Below are positions 1 through 12,100 of a DNA stretch of 64,000 nt, one piece after another. The stretch lies in assembly GCF_030867095.1 (NCBI RefSeq), contig NC_081830.1, forward strand, positions 35,013,832-35,077,831, read 5' to 3'. The first letter of the stretch is position 1, and the number at the start of each line of letters is the position of its first letter. A program made the translations under genes and the position numbers. This DNA comes from Alligator mississippiensis (lineage: Eukaryota > Chordata > Crocodylia > Alligatoridae). The notes beneath the pieces are model-generated. The model did no database searches. It had not been told where the DNA came from and saw nothing but the letters and a program-made list of their open reading frames with translations.

Positions 1-978
1 AAAATTGGGGAATTAACCAAGTTCTGGATATAGTAACTGGCCATTACGTCCTTTTCTTTAGGTGTGTACAATGTGAGGTTGAATCAAACTTACCTATGTT
101 CCATATATCAGTCCTAAGAAATAGGGGGTTCCACTGTCCCTCAGCAACATGCAGACATGTACAGGTGTATCTATAAATCTTCCATGGATACTCACTGAGA
201 AAAGAACTTTACCCTCAGCAGGAAAATAATTGTAAAATAAAGGGAATAACAGTGATGATTTGTTTACTCCTCGTAGACCCTTGATGAATATACAGTGGCT
301 CAAAGATTAGAGATCCTTCTTCACCTGACTGAAATACTAACATTTTATGCCAAACAAAGGTATGAGGCAGAGGGAAACAACCCTCATTGTATTTAGATAG
401 CTGAAGTTTCTTTTGGATAAAAACCTTCTGTAGATTCTGGGTCTGGAACTGTAATTAATCATGCGTTAGGAGTTTGGCAGCATAATGTTGAAACAACAGC
501 TTTTAACAATTGAGCTGAGATTTAGGAACATAAATATGGAAAGGACTTTCTGTGCCAATGAGTCTACCAAAGGCAACAACAAAATATAAATCTTTTGATA
601 AGCTGAGCAACAACTGTCTTCAAGCTTGTCAGATGGAAATCTAATGCCTGCTTCTTATTGAAAGGCTATTTTAGAATTGACTCCCCCCGCCCCCCAACTA
701 CCAGCTAAAATGTAAATGCAGCTAATTTATATACAATTGTTGTTGTGCCAGCATTGCTCTTTAGTTATATACTCCTTTTCCCTCCCTGGTATATTTAGAA
801 AATAATCATATCCCCTCTTGGCCCTTGTTTTGCTAGGCTAAATAAGACAAGCTTTTTTGTCTCTTCCCACAAGGTAGGTTCTCTACTCCTCTGGTTCATC
901 TGCTAGATTCTCTCTGCATCTAACTGTATGGTGCACTTAAGAGTCTAATTGTCATAAGACAAGGATGAAAGTAAACCA
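1..978. other. AT-rich intergenic sequence, no gene seen
   Basis: No reading frame here resembles a known protein, and I recognise no RNA gene or repeat family. Open frames are short and without domain character. Confidence 0.6.
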
Positions 979-1239
979 GTGGCACATCTACATGAGACAC
1001 TACTGTACAGTGGTTACTGCACATTTATTGAGTGCTTGTATAATTAAGTACTTAATAAATGTGCAGTGCCCTGAGTTCCTACACAGTAGTGCCAGCATCC
1101 ACCTTTTAAGTGATGCTACTGCACAGCAGTCTTTTATAATACTGTGCAGTAACGTATTAGCACTGTTAGTGCTGTGACATACTACTATGCAGTATTATTC
1201 GGCTGCCGTGCAGTCAGCATTTCATGTAGATGCACCCAG
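979..1239. mobile_element. Fold-back MITE (non-autonomous DNA element)
   Basis: The two ends are inverted copies: the left end reads GGCACATCTACATGA and the right end, read in reverse complement, gives GGGTGCATCTACATGA. Inside lies a second inverted pair, ACTGCACATTTATTGAGT at 1016-1033 and its complement at 1050-1067 (17 of 18 match), which would form a hairpin with a short loop. Much of the rest consists of inverted variants of a CTGCACAGT-type word. There is no coding potential, so any transposase was supplied elsewhere. A similar element lies at 35,584-35,834. The superfamily is not settled because I see no clear target duplication. Confidence 0.7.
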
Positions 1240-3424
1240 TAAGGAGCCTGACTTTGCTGCCTAGTAGTTAAGACATTTAACATCCTTTCCTTTTTGTGTC
1301 CTTGGGACAAGGTATTTAGCAGAATTTGCAGGTTCATTTAATCTTACAGGCCACACCATGAGCGCTTCTGCTATGGCCTCAAATTTGTGACTTCTGTGTT
1401 TTCAACCATGCACCTTAGCACCCACACCACCCTCAGCCCCTCCTGGAGAACTAACTGAAAAAGAGGGGTGGGGGCAAGCAGGGTTTTGATTCTTGTTCTT
1501 AGACTTGTTTCTGAGTTTTTGCTGCAAGACTGTTTGGTGTGAACTGTATAAGCTTTCCATGGAGCAGCAACTGGAATCCATGTTTTCTTTCTCCCAGCTG
1601 GTCCTACAGCTCTTGTGTTTTGGATACACAGAGATCCAGCCTATTCAACAGGAGGGAGGGAAAAACCTACCCATTCCAGCTGTTTTCTAGTCTGGTGATA
1701 TATCACTCTCAGAAAATAGAAGTGGATTTGGACCCCTTCAGGCTAAGGTGGACCTATAACTTCCTTGGCAAGCTTTCTCGCTAGCAAATAACTAACTATG
1801 TAGTTGTACCTAGGCGAATGCCACCATCATTTCTGATGACTTTCAGTTGCTGCACATTGCATTTAATTCAGTGGTGCCTCTGTGAGTTAGGCATTCTGGC
1901 CTCACAGCTAATGAATTTAACCTTTCTGGATACTGAGGCAGAGTTTAAAAGCTGTCCTGCTTGCATATATCCTGGACTGCAAAGACATTTAGGCTCAGAG
2001 GTGGCATGTCTCTCAGGTTCATTTGCCCATGACCCTAAATTAAGGTGCCTGTAGAAGAGTTCAATACAAAACATAGGTCCTTAATGAGTTCAGTGGCCAA
2101 TGGAACAAACTAATTTTGGATTGCTCTTTGGTAAATGGTCACTTAAATCCAAGTTGACTAATTTGGGTTTTGTCCTAAATTGGGTACTGGCTTTATTGCC
2201 AGAATACATGGGCTTAACTCTTGATTTGAACATAGCTTTCTTCCATGAACTTGAACAGGCTAGCCAAAGAGGATTAAACAGGTTAGGAGTTTCATTGTCC
2301 ATAAGGAATCTTAAAAGAGGTCTCATTTTTAGAAAGTGACTATTAGGCCTCATCCAGATGAGAGCAGACATTTGGTTATCCCCCAGGGAACACCCATGCT
2401 GTGCACCCTGTGCTGTGCAGCCGGTTACTCTGGGTGGGGTAGGGAAGGTTTGGCTCAGCAACTGTGCTGGCCCCAGAAGACTTACCTGGGTTCCTGAGAA
2501 GCTGCAGCCACAGTGCTCCTGCAGCTTGGAGCCTTGTCAGCAACTAGAGTGTGGCTCTGGCCGGCCAGCCTCTGGTTTTGGGTGGTGTGCGTGGCCTCCA
2601 TGTGCGCCGCCCTTTTTTTCTGAATGGATTTGTTTGACCTGGAAACCCCTTGTGCTTCAAGGTAGCAGCATGGGAAATGTCCAAATGTGTAGTATGGGAA
2701 ATGCCCATATGGGTCTGTGGTGCAACATATGACATAGCTGCACTTGTCTGAATGTGGTCATAATGCCTTACCTTTTTAAGACGTCTTGGATTGAGCACCC
2801 TAACCTAAAAGCATCCTGAAGTTTGGAAAATGTTGGGAACCTAAAGGATTTACACAGTAACTTATTCACTATGGAAATTTCAGCTTTTATTTCCTATGTA
2901 TCTTAATTGTCCATCTGTAAATTAGTGATAGTTCTTACCCTACAACACATAGCCTTTTGTGTAGTTCTCAGATACTGCAGTGAAGGGAGCTGTTCACATT
3001 ATCACAGGGGCCATATAAAGAAGTAGATTGTGGCTTTGTCCAATGAACTCTAGGGGAAGACATTTTTGTAATCGACAAGGTTTTACTGATAGAACAAATT
3101 GAAAAATTAAACCAAGCAAAGCTCTCAGGGGGAAACATTGCATCAGTGGTCATCAACAGGGTCAGGATTGTACCATTGGTTCCTGGATGATATATTTATA
3201 TGCTGAGCTGGTCAGAAAGCCATATTTTTAATGGCAATTTGTTGAAAGTAAAACTTTTCATTGAGAACATGCTTATTTGAGATAAACTTTTTTCAAAGAA
3301 TCTTTCCCAGGAAGCAGTGGGCACAAGTCAGGTTCAGTCTTTAACCTAAACTAGGCAGAGCACAGACTTAAATCTTGGAACTCCCCATCTGAATTGTGTG
3401 CTAGACCTATGAAGTTATTGGTCA
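1240..3424. other. Intergenic, no gene seen
   Basis: Open frames of 60-124 codons occur on both strands but overlap each other and show no domain, so I treat them as chance. Around 2,900-2,950 the phrase CCATCTGTAAATTAGTGATA followed by TTCTTACCCTACA faintly recalls the tail of a MIR-type SINE. That is too weak to call. Confidence 0.5.
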
Positions 3425-3451
3425 GTGTGTGTGTGTGTGTGTGTGTGTGTT
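3425..3451. repeat. (GT)n microsatellite
   Basis: An uninterrupted run of GT dinucleotides, about 13 units. Confidence 0.97.
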
Positions 3452-3615
3452 AACTGTAATTATTTTTTCAGGGAAAAAACATCACATTGAAAGTTCTCAT
3501 CTCGTGAATACAAAATAGTTATGAAATCTCAAACTGGCTTTTTTAAGACTGGAAAGTCACTGCTGGTTCACCCCTATTGACAGAAGCACTAGACACTATA
3601 TTACGTAGATAACAC

Positions 3616-3654
3616 ATTTATTTATTTATTTATTTATTATTTATGTATTTATGC
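3616..3654. repeat. (TTTA)n microsatellite
   Basis: About nine TTTA tetranucleotide units with slight decay at the right end. Confidence 0.93.
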
Positions 3655-3771
3655 TTTTCAATGTCAAAGTATTTTTATAGCCAGAACATAACTTTTCATA
3701 CTTATGTATTGTATACTTACATACATATGTAATATTTGTATCTAATTACATCCATATTGTATACCTACATA

Positions 3772-3805
<34 letters not shown>

Positions 3806-3809
3806 TGTG
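3772..3809. repeat. (TG)n microsatellite
   Basis: TG dinucleotides with one TA interruption near the right end. It lies about 80 bp beyond the stop codon of the neighbouring minus-strand OR gene. Confidence 0.97.
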
Positions 3810-3889
3810 ACTTCAATATATATCAGAAACCTATCTTTAACATCACATATATGCCCTGCTCCCTTGTGTGAGAAGGTTCATTTTCACCT

Positions 3890-4873
3890 CTAATTCAAGG
3901 ATACACTAGAATTGTTCCCAGCCTTGGTCGTGAGCGCACACTTCACTCTTACTGCTCTCTTTAGGGCTTCTTTGACCTCCTTGTTCCTCAGACAGTATAT
4001 GATTGGGTTCAGCATGGGGGTCACCACTGTGTAGAACAACGACACCACCTTATTGAAGTCAACTGAGTCTAAAGAGTAACTGGATGTTGGTCTCACATAC
4101 ATGAACATCAGGGTGCCATAGAAGATAGTTACCACAGCCAGGTGGGAGCCGCAAGTGGAGAAGGCTTTCTGGCGTCCTGTGGTTGAAGGGATCTTTAAGA
4201 CTGCGATGATAATGAAGACGTATGAGACCAGAATCAGAAGGAAAGAGCTCACAATAACACTGGTAGCCACAATGAAGTCTACCACCTCAGCCTCATGAGT
4301 ATCCATGCAAGAGAGTTTCAGTAAAGGTAGCGCATCACAGAAGAAGTGATTGATCTTGTTTGGCCCACAGAAAGGAAGTTTACAAAACAAGACCAAAGGT
4401 GGAATGTTTACCAGGAAGGCACCTACCCAAGGACATAAAGCCAAATGAAGACAGATCTTGCTATTCATGAGAATCGGGTAGCGCAGTGGGTGGCAGATGG
4501 CTAAGTAACGATCATAAGCCATGATGGCTAGGATGAAGCACTCAGCAGTCCCTAAAGTGATGAGGAAATAGAGCTGGGTGAGGCAACCAGTGTATGAGAT
4601 AGATTTGTTCTTTTGTAGAAAAACCTCTAACATTTTGGGGATGATGTTGGAGGTGTACCAGATCTCCAAGAAGGAGAAGTTGCTGAGGAAGAAATACATG
4701 GGGTTATGGAGACGTGAGTCAATGCGTACTATTATGATTATGACAATGTGTCCCGACAAGGTCAGAAGGTAGATAACCAAGCCCATGAAAAAGAGCAAGA
4801 GTTGCACATTCTGGAGGCTTGGGAAACCAAGAATTATGAAGTGAGTCACTGTTGTTGTGTTCCCGCTTTCCAT
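3890..4873 (-). CDS. Olfactory receptor, family 11-like (OR11L-like), intact
   Basis: Encodes a 327-residue seven-helix odorant receptor, a G-protein-coupled receptor of the olfactory neuron membrane that signals through Golf. Visible motifs: glycosylation site NTT at 5-7, PMYFFLS at 58-64, MAYDRYLAICHP at 118-129, the Cys97/Cys179 disulfide pair, KAFSTCGSHL at 236-245 and PMLNPIIY at 286-293. Length is normal and the frame is unbroken. I chose the Met at 4873 although an ATG lies 26 codons upstream in frame, because a strong splice acceptor (TTTTCTTTGTGTTCACTCTACAG) ends at 4892; the upstream codons are then intron. MESGNTTTVTHF also matches the usual OR N-terminus. One oddity: the near-invariant Asn of helix 1 (GN motif) is His42. 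From memory of the family, the nearest human relatives are OR11L/OR11H; this is a class II (tetrapod-type) receptor. It is alone here and points away from the other ORs. Confidence 0.93.
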   Translation of the reverse strand: MESGNTTTVTHFIILGFPSLQNVQLLLFFMGLVIYLLTLSGHIVIIIIVRIDSRLHNPMYFFLSNFSFLEIWYTSNIIPKMLEVFLQKNKSISYTGCLTQLYFLITLGTAECFILAIMAYDRYLAICHPLRYPILMNSKICLHLALCPWVGAFLVNIPPLVLFCKLPFCGPNKINHFFCDALPLLKLSCMDTHEAEVVDFIVATSVIVSSFLLILVSYVFIIIAVLKIPSTTGRQKAFSTCGSHLAVVTIFYGTLMFMYVRPTSSYSLDSVDFNKVVSLFYTVVTPMLNPIIYCLRNKEVKEALKRAVRVKCALTTKAGNNSSVSLN

Positions 4874-4925
4874 GTCTGCATAGTGTCTACTCTGTAGAGT
4901 GAACACAAAGAAAACTATGAAAACA
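4874..4925 (-). promoter_or_regulatory. Splice acceptor and 5' leader of the family 11-like OR exon
   Basis: Read on the minus strand, a pyrimidine-rich tract ends in CTCTACAG at 4892, followed by an 18-base leader and the ATG. OR genes commonly carry their coding exon directly behind a 3' splice site with non-coding exons upstream. The upstream exon is not identifiable by eye. Confidence 0.7.
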
Positions 4926-6616
4926 TTTGCATCATCAACACGATGCATCAAAGTGGCAGGAAAGTAAGGGTCAAAGTGAGTACAGACAGATAGATGGACA
5001 GACAGAAGAGTTACAATCTGTCATTCAGAGAAGTGAAAGAGTGTGACAATCCAGTGAAAACTAACATATTCTGCATTATCAAATAGACACGGAGAAACAA
5101 ATATAAATGAATTCAGATGTCCTTCAGCTACAATCACTGGTAGTTTCATTTACACTGATACAAATCTAGTGCTGCTTTACTAAGTGCAGTTATTCCTGAC
5201 TTAGAACATCATTAGTGACACCAAATTCCTGTACCACTAGTTAGGATTATGTAAAACAAATTTGAACCACAAATATAATCAAGATATATACTTATATTAA
5301 CTGAATGGAAAACAGATCAACATTTTTAGGGAATAATTTCTGTCCTTAGTTTTACTAGGTTAATTTATGAGTGCTACAAATTTCAAAATTTGCTTGATGC
5401 ATTGCAAAGTTTTTCCAATTGGACAATCATGCAAAATATGAAATGAGGAAGTGGTAAAGCAGTTAATTTACAACAGGGAAGATTTGAAAGTTTCTTATTT
5501 ATAAAAGTTTATTTTCAGCCATTTCTGAAAGGCTGAAAATAAAAGGATGAAATAGAGAAAATTGTTGGTATTATTATTATTTCTAACACTATTCAGAGAA
5601 GCGAGAGTGTGAAATCAGTCTTTATCAAAATGGAAAATCCATTTTGTATGATACTAATTTTGTAATATGAACCACATTTATTATCTGCTAAACGCAACAA
5701 AACTGCCACACCAACCTCTTATATAATTAGAGACAATAGAATTTTTTTCTATAAGAGTTTGGCAGTGATCATGGTTGTTCTGATAAAAATGCAGCTTTGG
5801 TATCATGAAACACTTTGTGACTTTTATTTTATTTTACATTTTTAAGTCAATATGAAAAAATCAGCATGCACAGCTTTGATATTCCAAAATGAAATATTTA
5901 TCTAGCATGTGACAAGCAATAGGTGAAAGCCCAGGAGATCCCTATACGTGCATCACCCAAACACAGTGACAAGAGCTCTAAAGCCCAGAGCAAGTGGAAA
6001 TTGGAGATGCCCAGCTGTAGAAAATGAAGCTGAGCTCCATAATCAGCTTGCCCATGAAAGAAGATTAAAAGAGCTGGAATAATTTTACAGAGGAAATTCT
6101 GGTTCTCTAATCAGGGTGTATGGTATGTGGAATTGTGTTTATGGTCTCCAAGTTACAGTGCAGAGTGGAGGGTATCTAGTCATCCCATGCTTCTGTGCTT
6201 TGCTGGTTATTACATAGGAAGTTCCAGGAAGAAAATTATACCCTCTTGCTGGTATATGTTAATTTTTTTTCCTGCCTTCCTCAAAAATATTGGGTGTTGT
6301 TCACAGCCTAGGCTGCAAATTATGACTGGGGTATGTTGTCTTTCTCCTCCACAGTGTCAGACCAATTGCCACGCTAGAGATCAAGGAAGAAGTTTACCTA
6401 TCAGTCAGACAGACATGGACTCTTGTGTGTGTGGGGGGGGGGGGGGCGGGCGGGGGGGGGGTTGTCTTGACTACTCTCTTGGGTGTATTTTAATGAGCAA
6501 TTTTCTCCTTGCTGTAGCAGGACAGTACCAGTGCCCTCACCCTCCTGCATATGGAAAGTCAAAGGGTGTGTTTGATGTTTCAGACAACATAACTAAGAGC
6601 TGTGCACAAAAGTTGT
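4926..6616. other. AT-rich intergenic sequence upstream of the minus-strand OR
   Basis: The non-coding first exon and promoter of the family 11-like OR should lie here or further right, but I see no motif strong enough to place them. Open frames are short and unremarkable; one of 187 codons from 6127 has no domain character and crosses the G-run and the LINE tail further right. Confidence 0.5.
6427..6463. repeat. G-run
   Basis: Roughly 32 Gs broken only by a few Cs, which could form a G-quadruplex. It sits in otherwise AT-rich sequence. Confidence 0.9.
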
Positions 6617-7013
6617 TCCTGGAGCTTTTAAGAATAGTTTATAAACAATTGTCTAGGAAGGATTGTTTAGACAGGATGATCCTGATTTAAGCAGGGAGTA
6701 GGACTGGATCAGTCATTCTTAACCACAGTTCTACACAATACTAGCACTATTAAGCATGCAGACACCTACACATGATTCACAAGTTAACTACAGAGATTTC
6801 TAATAGGAATCCAGAGTGTCAAAAAATATTCTGACCCGTTGTAGTCTTTCTGAGTTCTCTGCAATAAAGGATAGCTCTTTTTTCTGTTGTCAGAAAACAA
6901 ATGAAAGCTAAGAGCTTGGATGTTTTGAGGCATGTCTTGAGTCTTAAGTGGTTGAGAATGGCTGGACCTGATGATCTCTTGATGTTCCCTTCTTTTCTCT
7001 GACTCTATGACTA
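6617..7013 (+). mobile_element. L3/CR1-type LINE 3' end, split by a hAT MITE
   Basis: The left part (6617-6709) follows the known L3/CR1 3' end: a GGAGCTTTTAAGA-like start, GTTTAGACAGGATGATCCTG, then GGACTGGAT. The right part (6965-7013) continues with GACCTGATGATCTCTTGATG, TTCCCTTC and CTCTATGACTAT, the usual terminal repeat. Together they make one LINE tail interrupted by 255 bp. Divergence from the family form is high, so this is an old insertion. Confidence 0.8.
6710..6964. mobile_element. hAT-type MITE inserted in the LINE tail
   Basis: The ends are inverted: CAGTCATTCTTAACCAC on the left, and GTGGTTGAGAATGGCTG on the right, which reverse-complements to CAGCCATTCTCAACCAC. The form resembles the CAGTGGTTCTCAACC ends of hAT elements. 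Flanking 8-mers GACTGGAT (6702-6709) and GACCTGAT (6965-6972) fit an 8-bp hAT target duplication with decay. No coding capacity. Confidence 0.75.
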
Positions 7014-8629
7014 TATCTGTTCTTACTTTAAATTAACTCCTTTCAAAGTTAATTCTAATGTTATATAAATAAAAAATAGCAAGCTCAACATTTACATGGA
7101 ATAGTTGTCCTGTTAAAATGTTTTCTTTAATCTTAAGCATTTTTTTACTTTGAATTTTTGTTTACTAGTAACTTTAAAAAGTTGCATTTGATATTAGAAT
7201 GATTTCTTCCATCAAATTTCATAATTTCCTGTGTAATGATAAATCCCATGTCCTTGGGTCTAAATATGAAATATTCCAGACAGCCACTCTCCAGAACAGG
7301 TAACTGGCCCCTGCAGGGATTGATGCCTATTACTGAGAAATCTTCATAGAGCTCTCTCTAGCCATCACCCATGGCTCTCTCTCACTTGTCCGAACTCTGG
7401 AACAAAGGATTAGCTGTTCAGGGGTGCTAGATTAGCTGGATCTTTTCAGTCTCGGCATGTGGAAAAAACAGAGATATTATTTTCAAGAAGGAAGTTTCTC
7501 TGAATAGAGGGTTTGGTTGGGGCATGGGACATTCATTACTACAAAGATATAAAATGATTAATAGGAACAAAAGCTTAAGAGGGACTTAGTGTAAGGTCCA
7601 TTAATATTTCTGGAGAAAGAAAGATACCAAATTAGACTGGGAAAAGGTGTGTCTGAGAACTTTGGCTATTCTGAAGAGGTCTGTAAGTATCTAGTGCACT
7701 TTAAAGAGTAATATTACTGGCAAATTAAGAAACTCTTCAACTAAACTTGTATTTCCTGCTTTTCTGCCACACTGTATTCAAAAGGGTTAAATTCAGAGTA
7801 TTCTTCCACCAGCACTTGGAAGAAATAGAAACACAAAATGTATTAGGAGTTGTTTGATTATATCCAGTGATCAATATAGATTAAGCCCTAGTTGTCTCAC
7901 AAATTTTGTACTAGTAGAACTATGTCAGGTTGCTATTGGTATTGTTACATTAATAACAGTGGGGGTAGCTTCCAGGAATCTAGAAGATACACCACCATAC
8001 CTTATTTTCCTTTCCATATTAATGTATCTATTTCCCTGTCATTGCAACAGCACAAATAGGATTGTATTTCCTTAACTACTTCAGTACAGCTACAATGGTA
8101 TGACTTTTGTAGGTAGGAAAAGCATAAGGTTTCCACTGAACTCAAAGGCAATCTGTTCATTAAATTCAATAGGCATTTGATGGATTCTGAAAGAAAAAGG
8201 TTGTTTTTTTTAAATGGCACACAGTGAGCACTTACCATTTCTATCATTTTTACAGGTAAAATATTGTGCTGCTGTGATTTCAGTCTTCCAAAGATGCACC
8301 AGAAAAAAATTAGACCAGAATGAGGAATTTGAACATCAGGGAACCTGTGCTCTCACTAATAATAAATCAGACAGCAGAGTAAAAGGAGAAAGGGAAAAAG
8401 AGAGGGAGATTCTTCAAAGGACACAATTTCAGAAATAATTTATATAGAGATGATCTGTGATCTTGATGCATCTCATCTGACATGTCAGAAATCAGGTGAA
8501 TATAATGCTTTATATTTCTTCCAACTGCCACTTAAGTCCCTATTCTCTAAGGAATGAATCTCTCGTTGGATGAGCTCACCAATATCTGTACAGCCAATGG
8601 AAAATAAAGCATCAAATTCTGTCCCCAGC
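7014..8629. other. AT-rich intergenic sequence, no gene seen
   Basis: Short frames only, none with a recognisable domain. Confidence 0.5.
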
Positions 8630-9110
8630 TGTTCTGTGGTCATCTGGTGAGGTGCCAGGGGACTGGAAACTGGCTAATGTGGTCCCTATTTTCAAGAAGG
8701 GAAGGAAGGAGGACCCAAGTAATTATAGGTTGCTTAGCCTCACCTCGGTGCTTAGGAAGATCTTGGAGAGAATCATCAAAGAGCACATCTGTGGGGGGCC
8801 TGGAGGGGAGATCATGCTCAGGGGCAATCAGCATGGGTTCATCAAAGGCAGGTCCTGCCTGACCAACCTGATTGCCTTTTATGACCAAGTAACTAAATCC
8901 TTGGATGATGGTATTGCTGTGGACATAGTCTTTCTAGACTTAAAGAAGGCTTTGACACTGTCCTCACCCCATCCTCATCAATAAATTAAGCCACTGCGGC
9001 ATTGACGCCTAAACAGTTGGATGGGTAAAAAACTGGCTGATGGGGCGCACCCATAGAGTAGCGGAGGCCTGAGACTAGATTTGCCTCAGATGGACCTTGT
9101 CTTATTGCAG
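8630..9110 (+). mobile_element. CR1 LINE fragment (reverse-transcriptase region)
   Basis: Translated forward, 8652-8984 gives the start of the CR1 reverse-transcriptase domain: WKLANVVPIFKKGRKED, NYRLLSLTSV, then a GNQHGFIKGRSCLTNL block and DIVFLDLKKA, the first catalytic-Asp region. The frame ends at about 8984 but DNA similarity continues (VGWVKNWLMGRTHRV-like text near 9016-9060). Both the 5' end and the CR1 3' tail are missing. It is clearly older than the CR1 copies at 40-50 kb. Confidence 0.9.
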
Positions 9111-12100
9111 TAATAAGGGACTAGGATGAGATATTCCCCAGGGCTATAAGAAGTGGGCCCTGGCTTTATGAACTCAGATGAGACGGTAGTAAGTTGTATG
9201 GGCAACAGATCACCCTCCTGTGCCTCTGGCCTGCTTGGAATTTCTAAACCTGATGTTGTGCTCTGACCCTATGGCTTTGATCTTCCTTCCTGTCTCTGTC
9301 TACTTATGTTCCTGATTTTTTGTTTTCCTGATTGGATCTCCCTGGCACCACAGACTAGGCCTCTATCCATGAGTCTGGAAGACCTGGTTTCAACCCCCAG
9401 GGGTCCTGATGGATATGTTCAATAGGCAGTGGGCACTGTCTGGCATGGTCTGCTTGGCATCTCTCCTCATAATCTTGTTATTAACTCAGGACTGTCCAGT
9501 TTCCCCTGGCAAGTGTTATTTCTGTCAACAGAGATGCATACCTATCTCAGATGTTCCAGGCTGCAGCCCCCTCACTATGTCCTCCTGAGGTTCTTGCAGT
9601 ACTTCCCCCTGTACTTTTTTTCTTATCTTCAGCTCCACCACGTCCCAAAGTCTCCTGATCAATCTGCTTCTGGCTCCAGCCAAACTCACTGCCTACTAGG
9701 CCAGCAAGGAGGCTCTGGCCAGGGAACCCAGGCAATCGTGGGCCATCTTCCTATTAGACATGTTTCATTGAGTAGTGTCCACTGGCTCCTTGGACTTAAG
9801 CAAGACGCAGTGGGTGCTAGCCAGCATACTTTGCTCCATACTCCCCCTTGGAGCACTCATTATTAACCTTTGACCCATACTGTCTGTCTGTTTTCTTTTT
9901 TGTTATTCCCCAGAATCTCTTGTCTCTTGTTATGTATGTAGTGTCTTCCCTGAGGTCCTATATTATGTTCTACAGCCAAATGATGTTTACCCTGCCACTT
10001 GACTGCCACTTTTGGCACTAAATCTGTTAACTTGCTTGCTGGTTGGGTATGCATGAATTGTCATATGAGTATATACCTGGGCAAGTATAAGTCCCAAAAC
10101 TGTAGCTGGACAAAACCCCAAGATGAGTGAGGACCTTTTCTATGTTTTCATCCTTCATGGGGAGGATACTTATCCAGGGCAAGGAAAACCCAGGTTCTAG
10201 GCCCCTTCATGTAGAAGGGGTTTAAACTTACATTTCCTATTTTTTCTGCAGAGTGTACCAGGCCCTGGGTTGTAGATATGCATTAGCCAGGGCTTTTTTC
10301 AGTCCTTCTCCTGAAATTGGTAGTCAAGAGTGGGATATATATGGGGTCAGAGGGAAGAGGACAAAATTGATGGGATGTGTTTCAAGGAGATAGCTTTTCC
10401 TTTAGATGGGAGGGTCCCTGAGGTTCCTTTAGATGGGAGGGTAGCATGGACCCCTATACCCAGTGAGCTAGAAATTCCACTGCTGCTCTCCATTTGTGTT
10501 CTCCTTTTGCTTATGCATAAGCTACAGTGCTCAGTCAATAGCAGTTTTGTGAGGATTAATACAGAACTCTTCCCCTTTTGTTGCTGGGCCAGAGACTAGT
10601 GACATCCATTTTAGCAGCACCACATCAGAATTTCTTCATGTTTCTATTCTGGACAATTAAAACATAACTTCCCTACTTAAGACATATATTTCATTGACTT
10701 CACCGAGTTTGGGATGAGATTTTTTTTTTTTTTGCCAAGGTTATGGGGTCTAGTTTAGTTTTAGTGCAGTCCAAGAATCAGGACTCCTAGGTTAACTTCC
10801 TGACTCTGGATGTCAGGAACTGATAGTTCTCTTGCCTTTCTGGAAGGACAGTGATGTCCTCTTTGAAGAGAAGCATTAATGGAAGTCATTAACCTCTACA
10901 GCTTTTTGTTTGATTGTTTGTTTTTCCTTCCTTCCCCTCTTCAGGCTATGCCATTGATCTTTATCTGAGTTTTTAGACAACATTTCTTCACTTTTGATTC
11001 CCTAGGTCAAAAGTGATGCATATTTTACCAAAGCTAACATATTCAATAGGAATCTTCCTCTAGAAAATACTTGTTGTGGTGGTTTTGGCAGCAGTAGTTG
11101 TTCTTATTTTTTCTTAACAGTAGTGCTCAATTTCTAATTAAATGGTTAAGTGTTTGAATTTTGTTTTACTGCATCCAAACCAATTCCAGGAAGAATCATC
11201 TTCCCCAGAGGAATACTAGAAAGGGATCTAGTCTCCAAAGTCAATGAAGAGATGAAAAGGCTCCTCTGTTTTCTGCAGTAGCCTTTTCACACTCAGAGAG
11301 GGAATCCACAATAGGTAAACAAGGTAAATCATAAATGAATGATTTATTTGTATATTTTTATCTATATAATGTACCTACCTCTCTGATCTATCCCCATACA
11401 AATCTAATTGTATATAAACTAAAATCTATCTGCCACACTCTCTTGTTCATTTGTTGATTCACTGATGTATAAATCTATTGATATCCCTGTCTATCTAATA
11501 TACCAATCATGAGCCAGGTTCTGAATTTGAATTCATTATGTTCAGTTGAGGATCTGGTCCCATGTTTCCATAATGTCACCATAACAGTAAGCAAGTAAAC
11601 ACACAAACACATCACATCACCTCTCCCTAACTGTCCTTCTCTCTGAACTTCTTCTTGCTCCTCTGTACTTCCCAACCTAATGCTCAACATCATCATCCAC
11701 TAAATGGAGATCTAATGTAATTCCTCGTGGTGTTTCTCATCTTTGGAACTGAAGTCAGTTAACAGACAATCACCTCTAATTTTTTCTAATAAAACAGCCC
11801 ACACCCAGCATGCTGCACTGAGTCTTGTTTTCACTTTCTTGAGATTTATAAGGTGTTCTCTTTTAGTTGAAAGATACAAGTGAAACATCAGAAGTGTGAA
11901 TTCAAACTTAGGCTACAGGCTGCCCCAAGTCAACCCAGATGTAAATAGGTATGCAATCAGTTTGGCTGAAGAAGTCAAATGCAATGGCACAGAATGCTTT
12001 AGCCACGTCCCTTCTGTTTTGTTATGTCCATAGAAACCAGCATGTGTAACTATGGGGGTGGGTAGACAAAACAATATTTCTCATTTACGTTGACACAACT

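Noticed and set aside
4874-4951. 26-residue N-terminal extension of the minus-strand OR
   Set aside because: The extension overlaps a splice acceptor and lacks OR-like sequence; the Met at 4873 gives a normal N-terminus with a glycosylation site.
6127-6690. 187-codon open frame
   Set aside because: Runs through a G-run and a LINE tail; no protein character.
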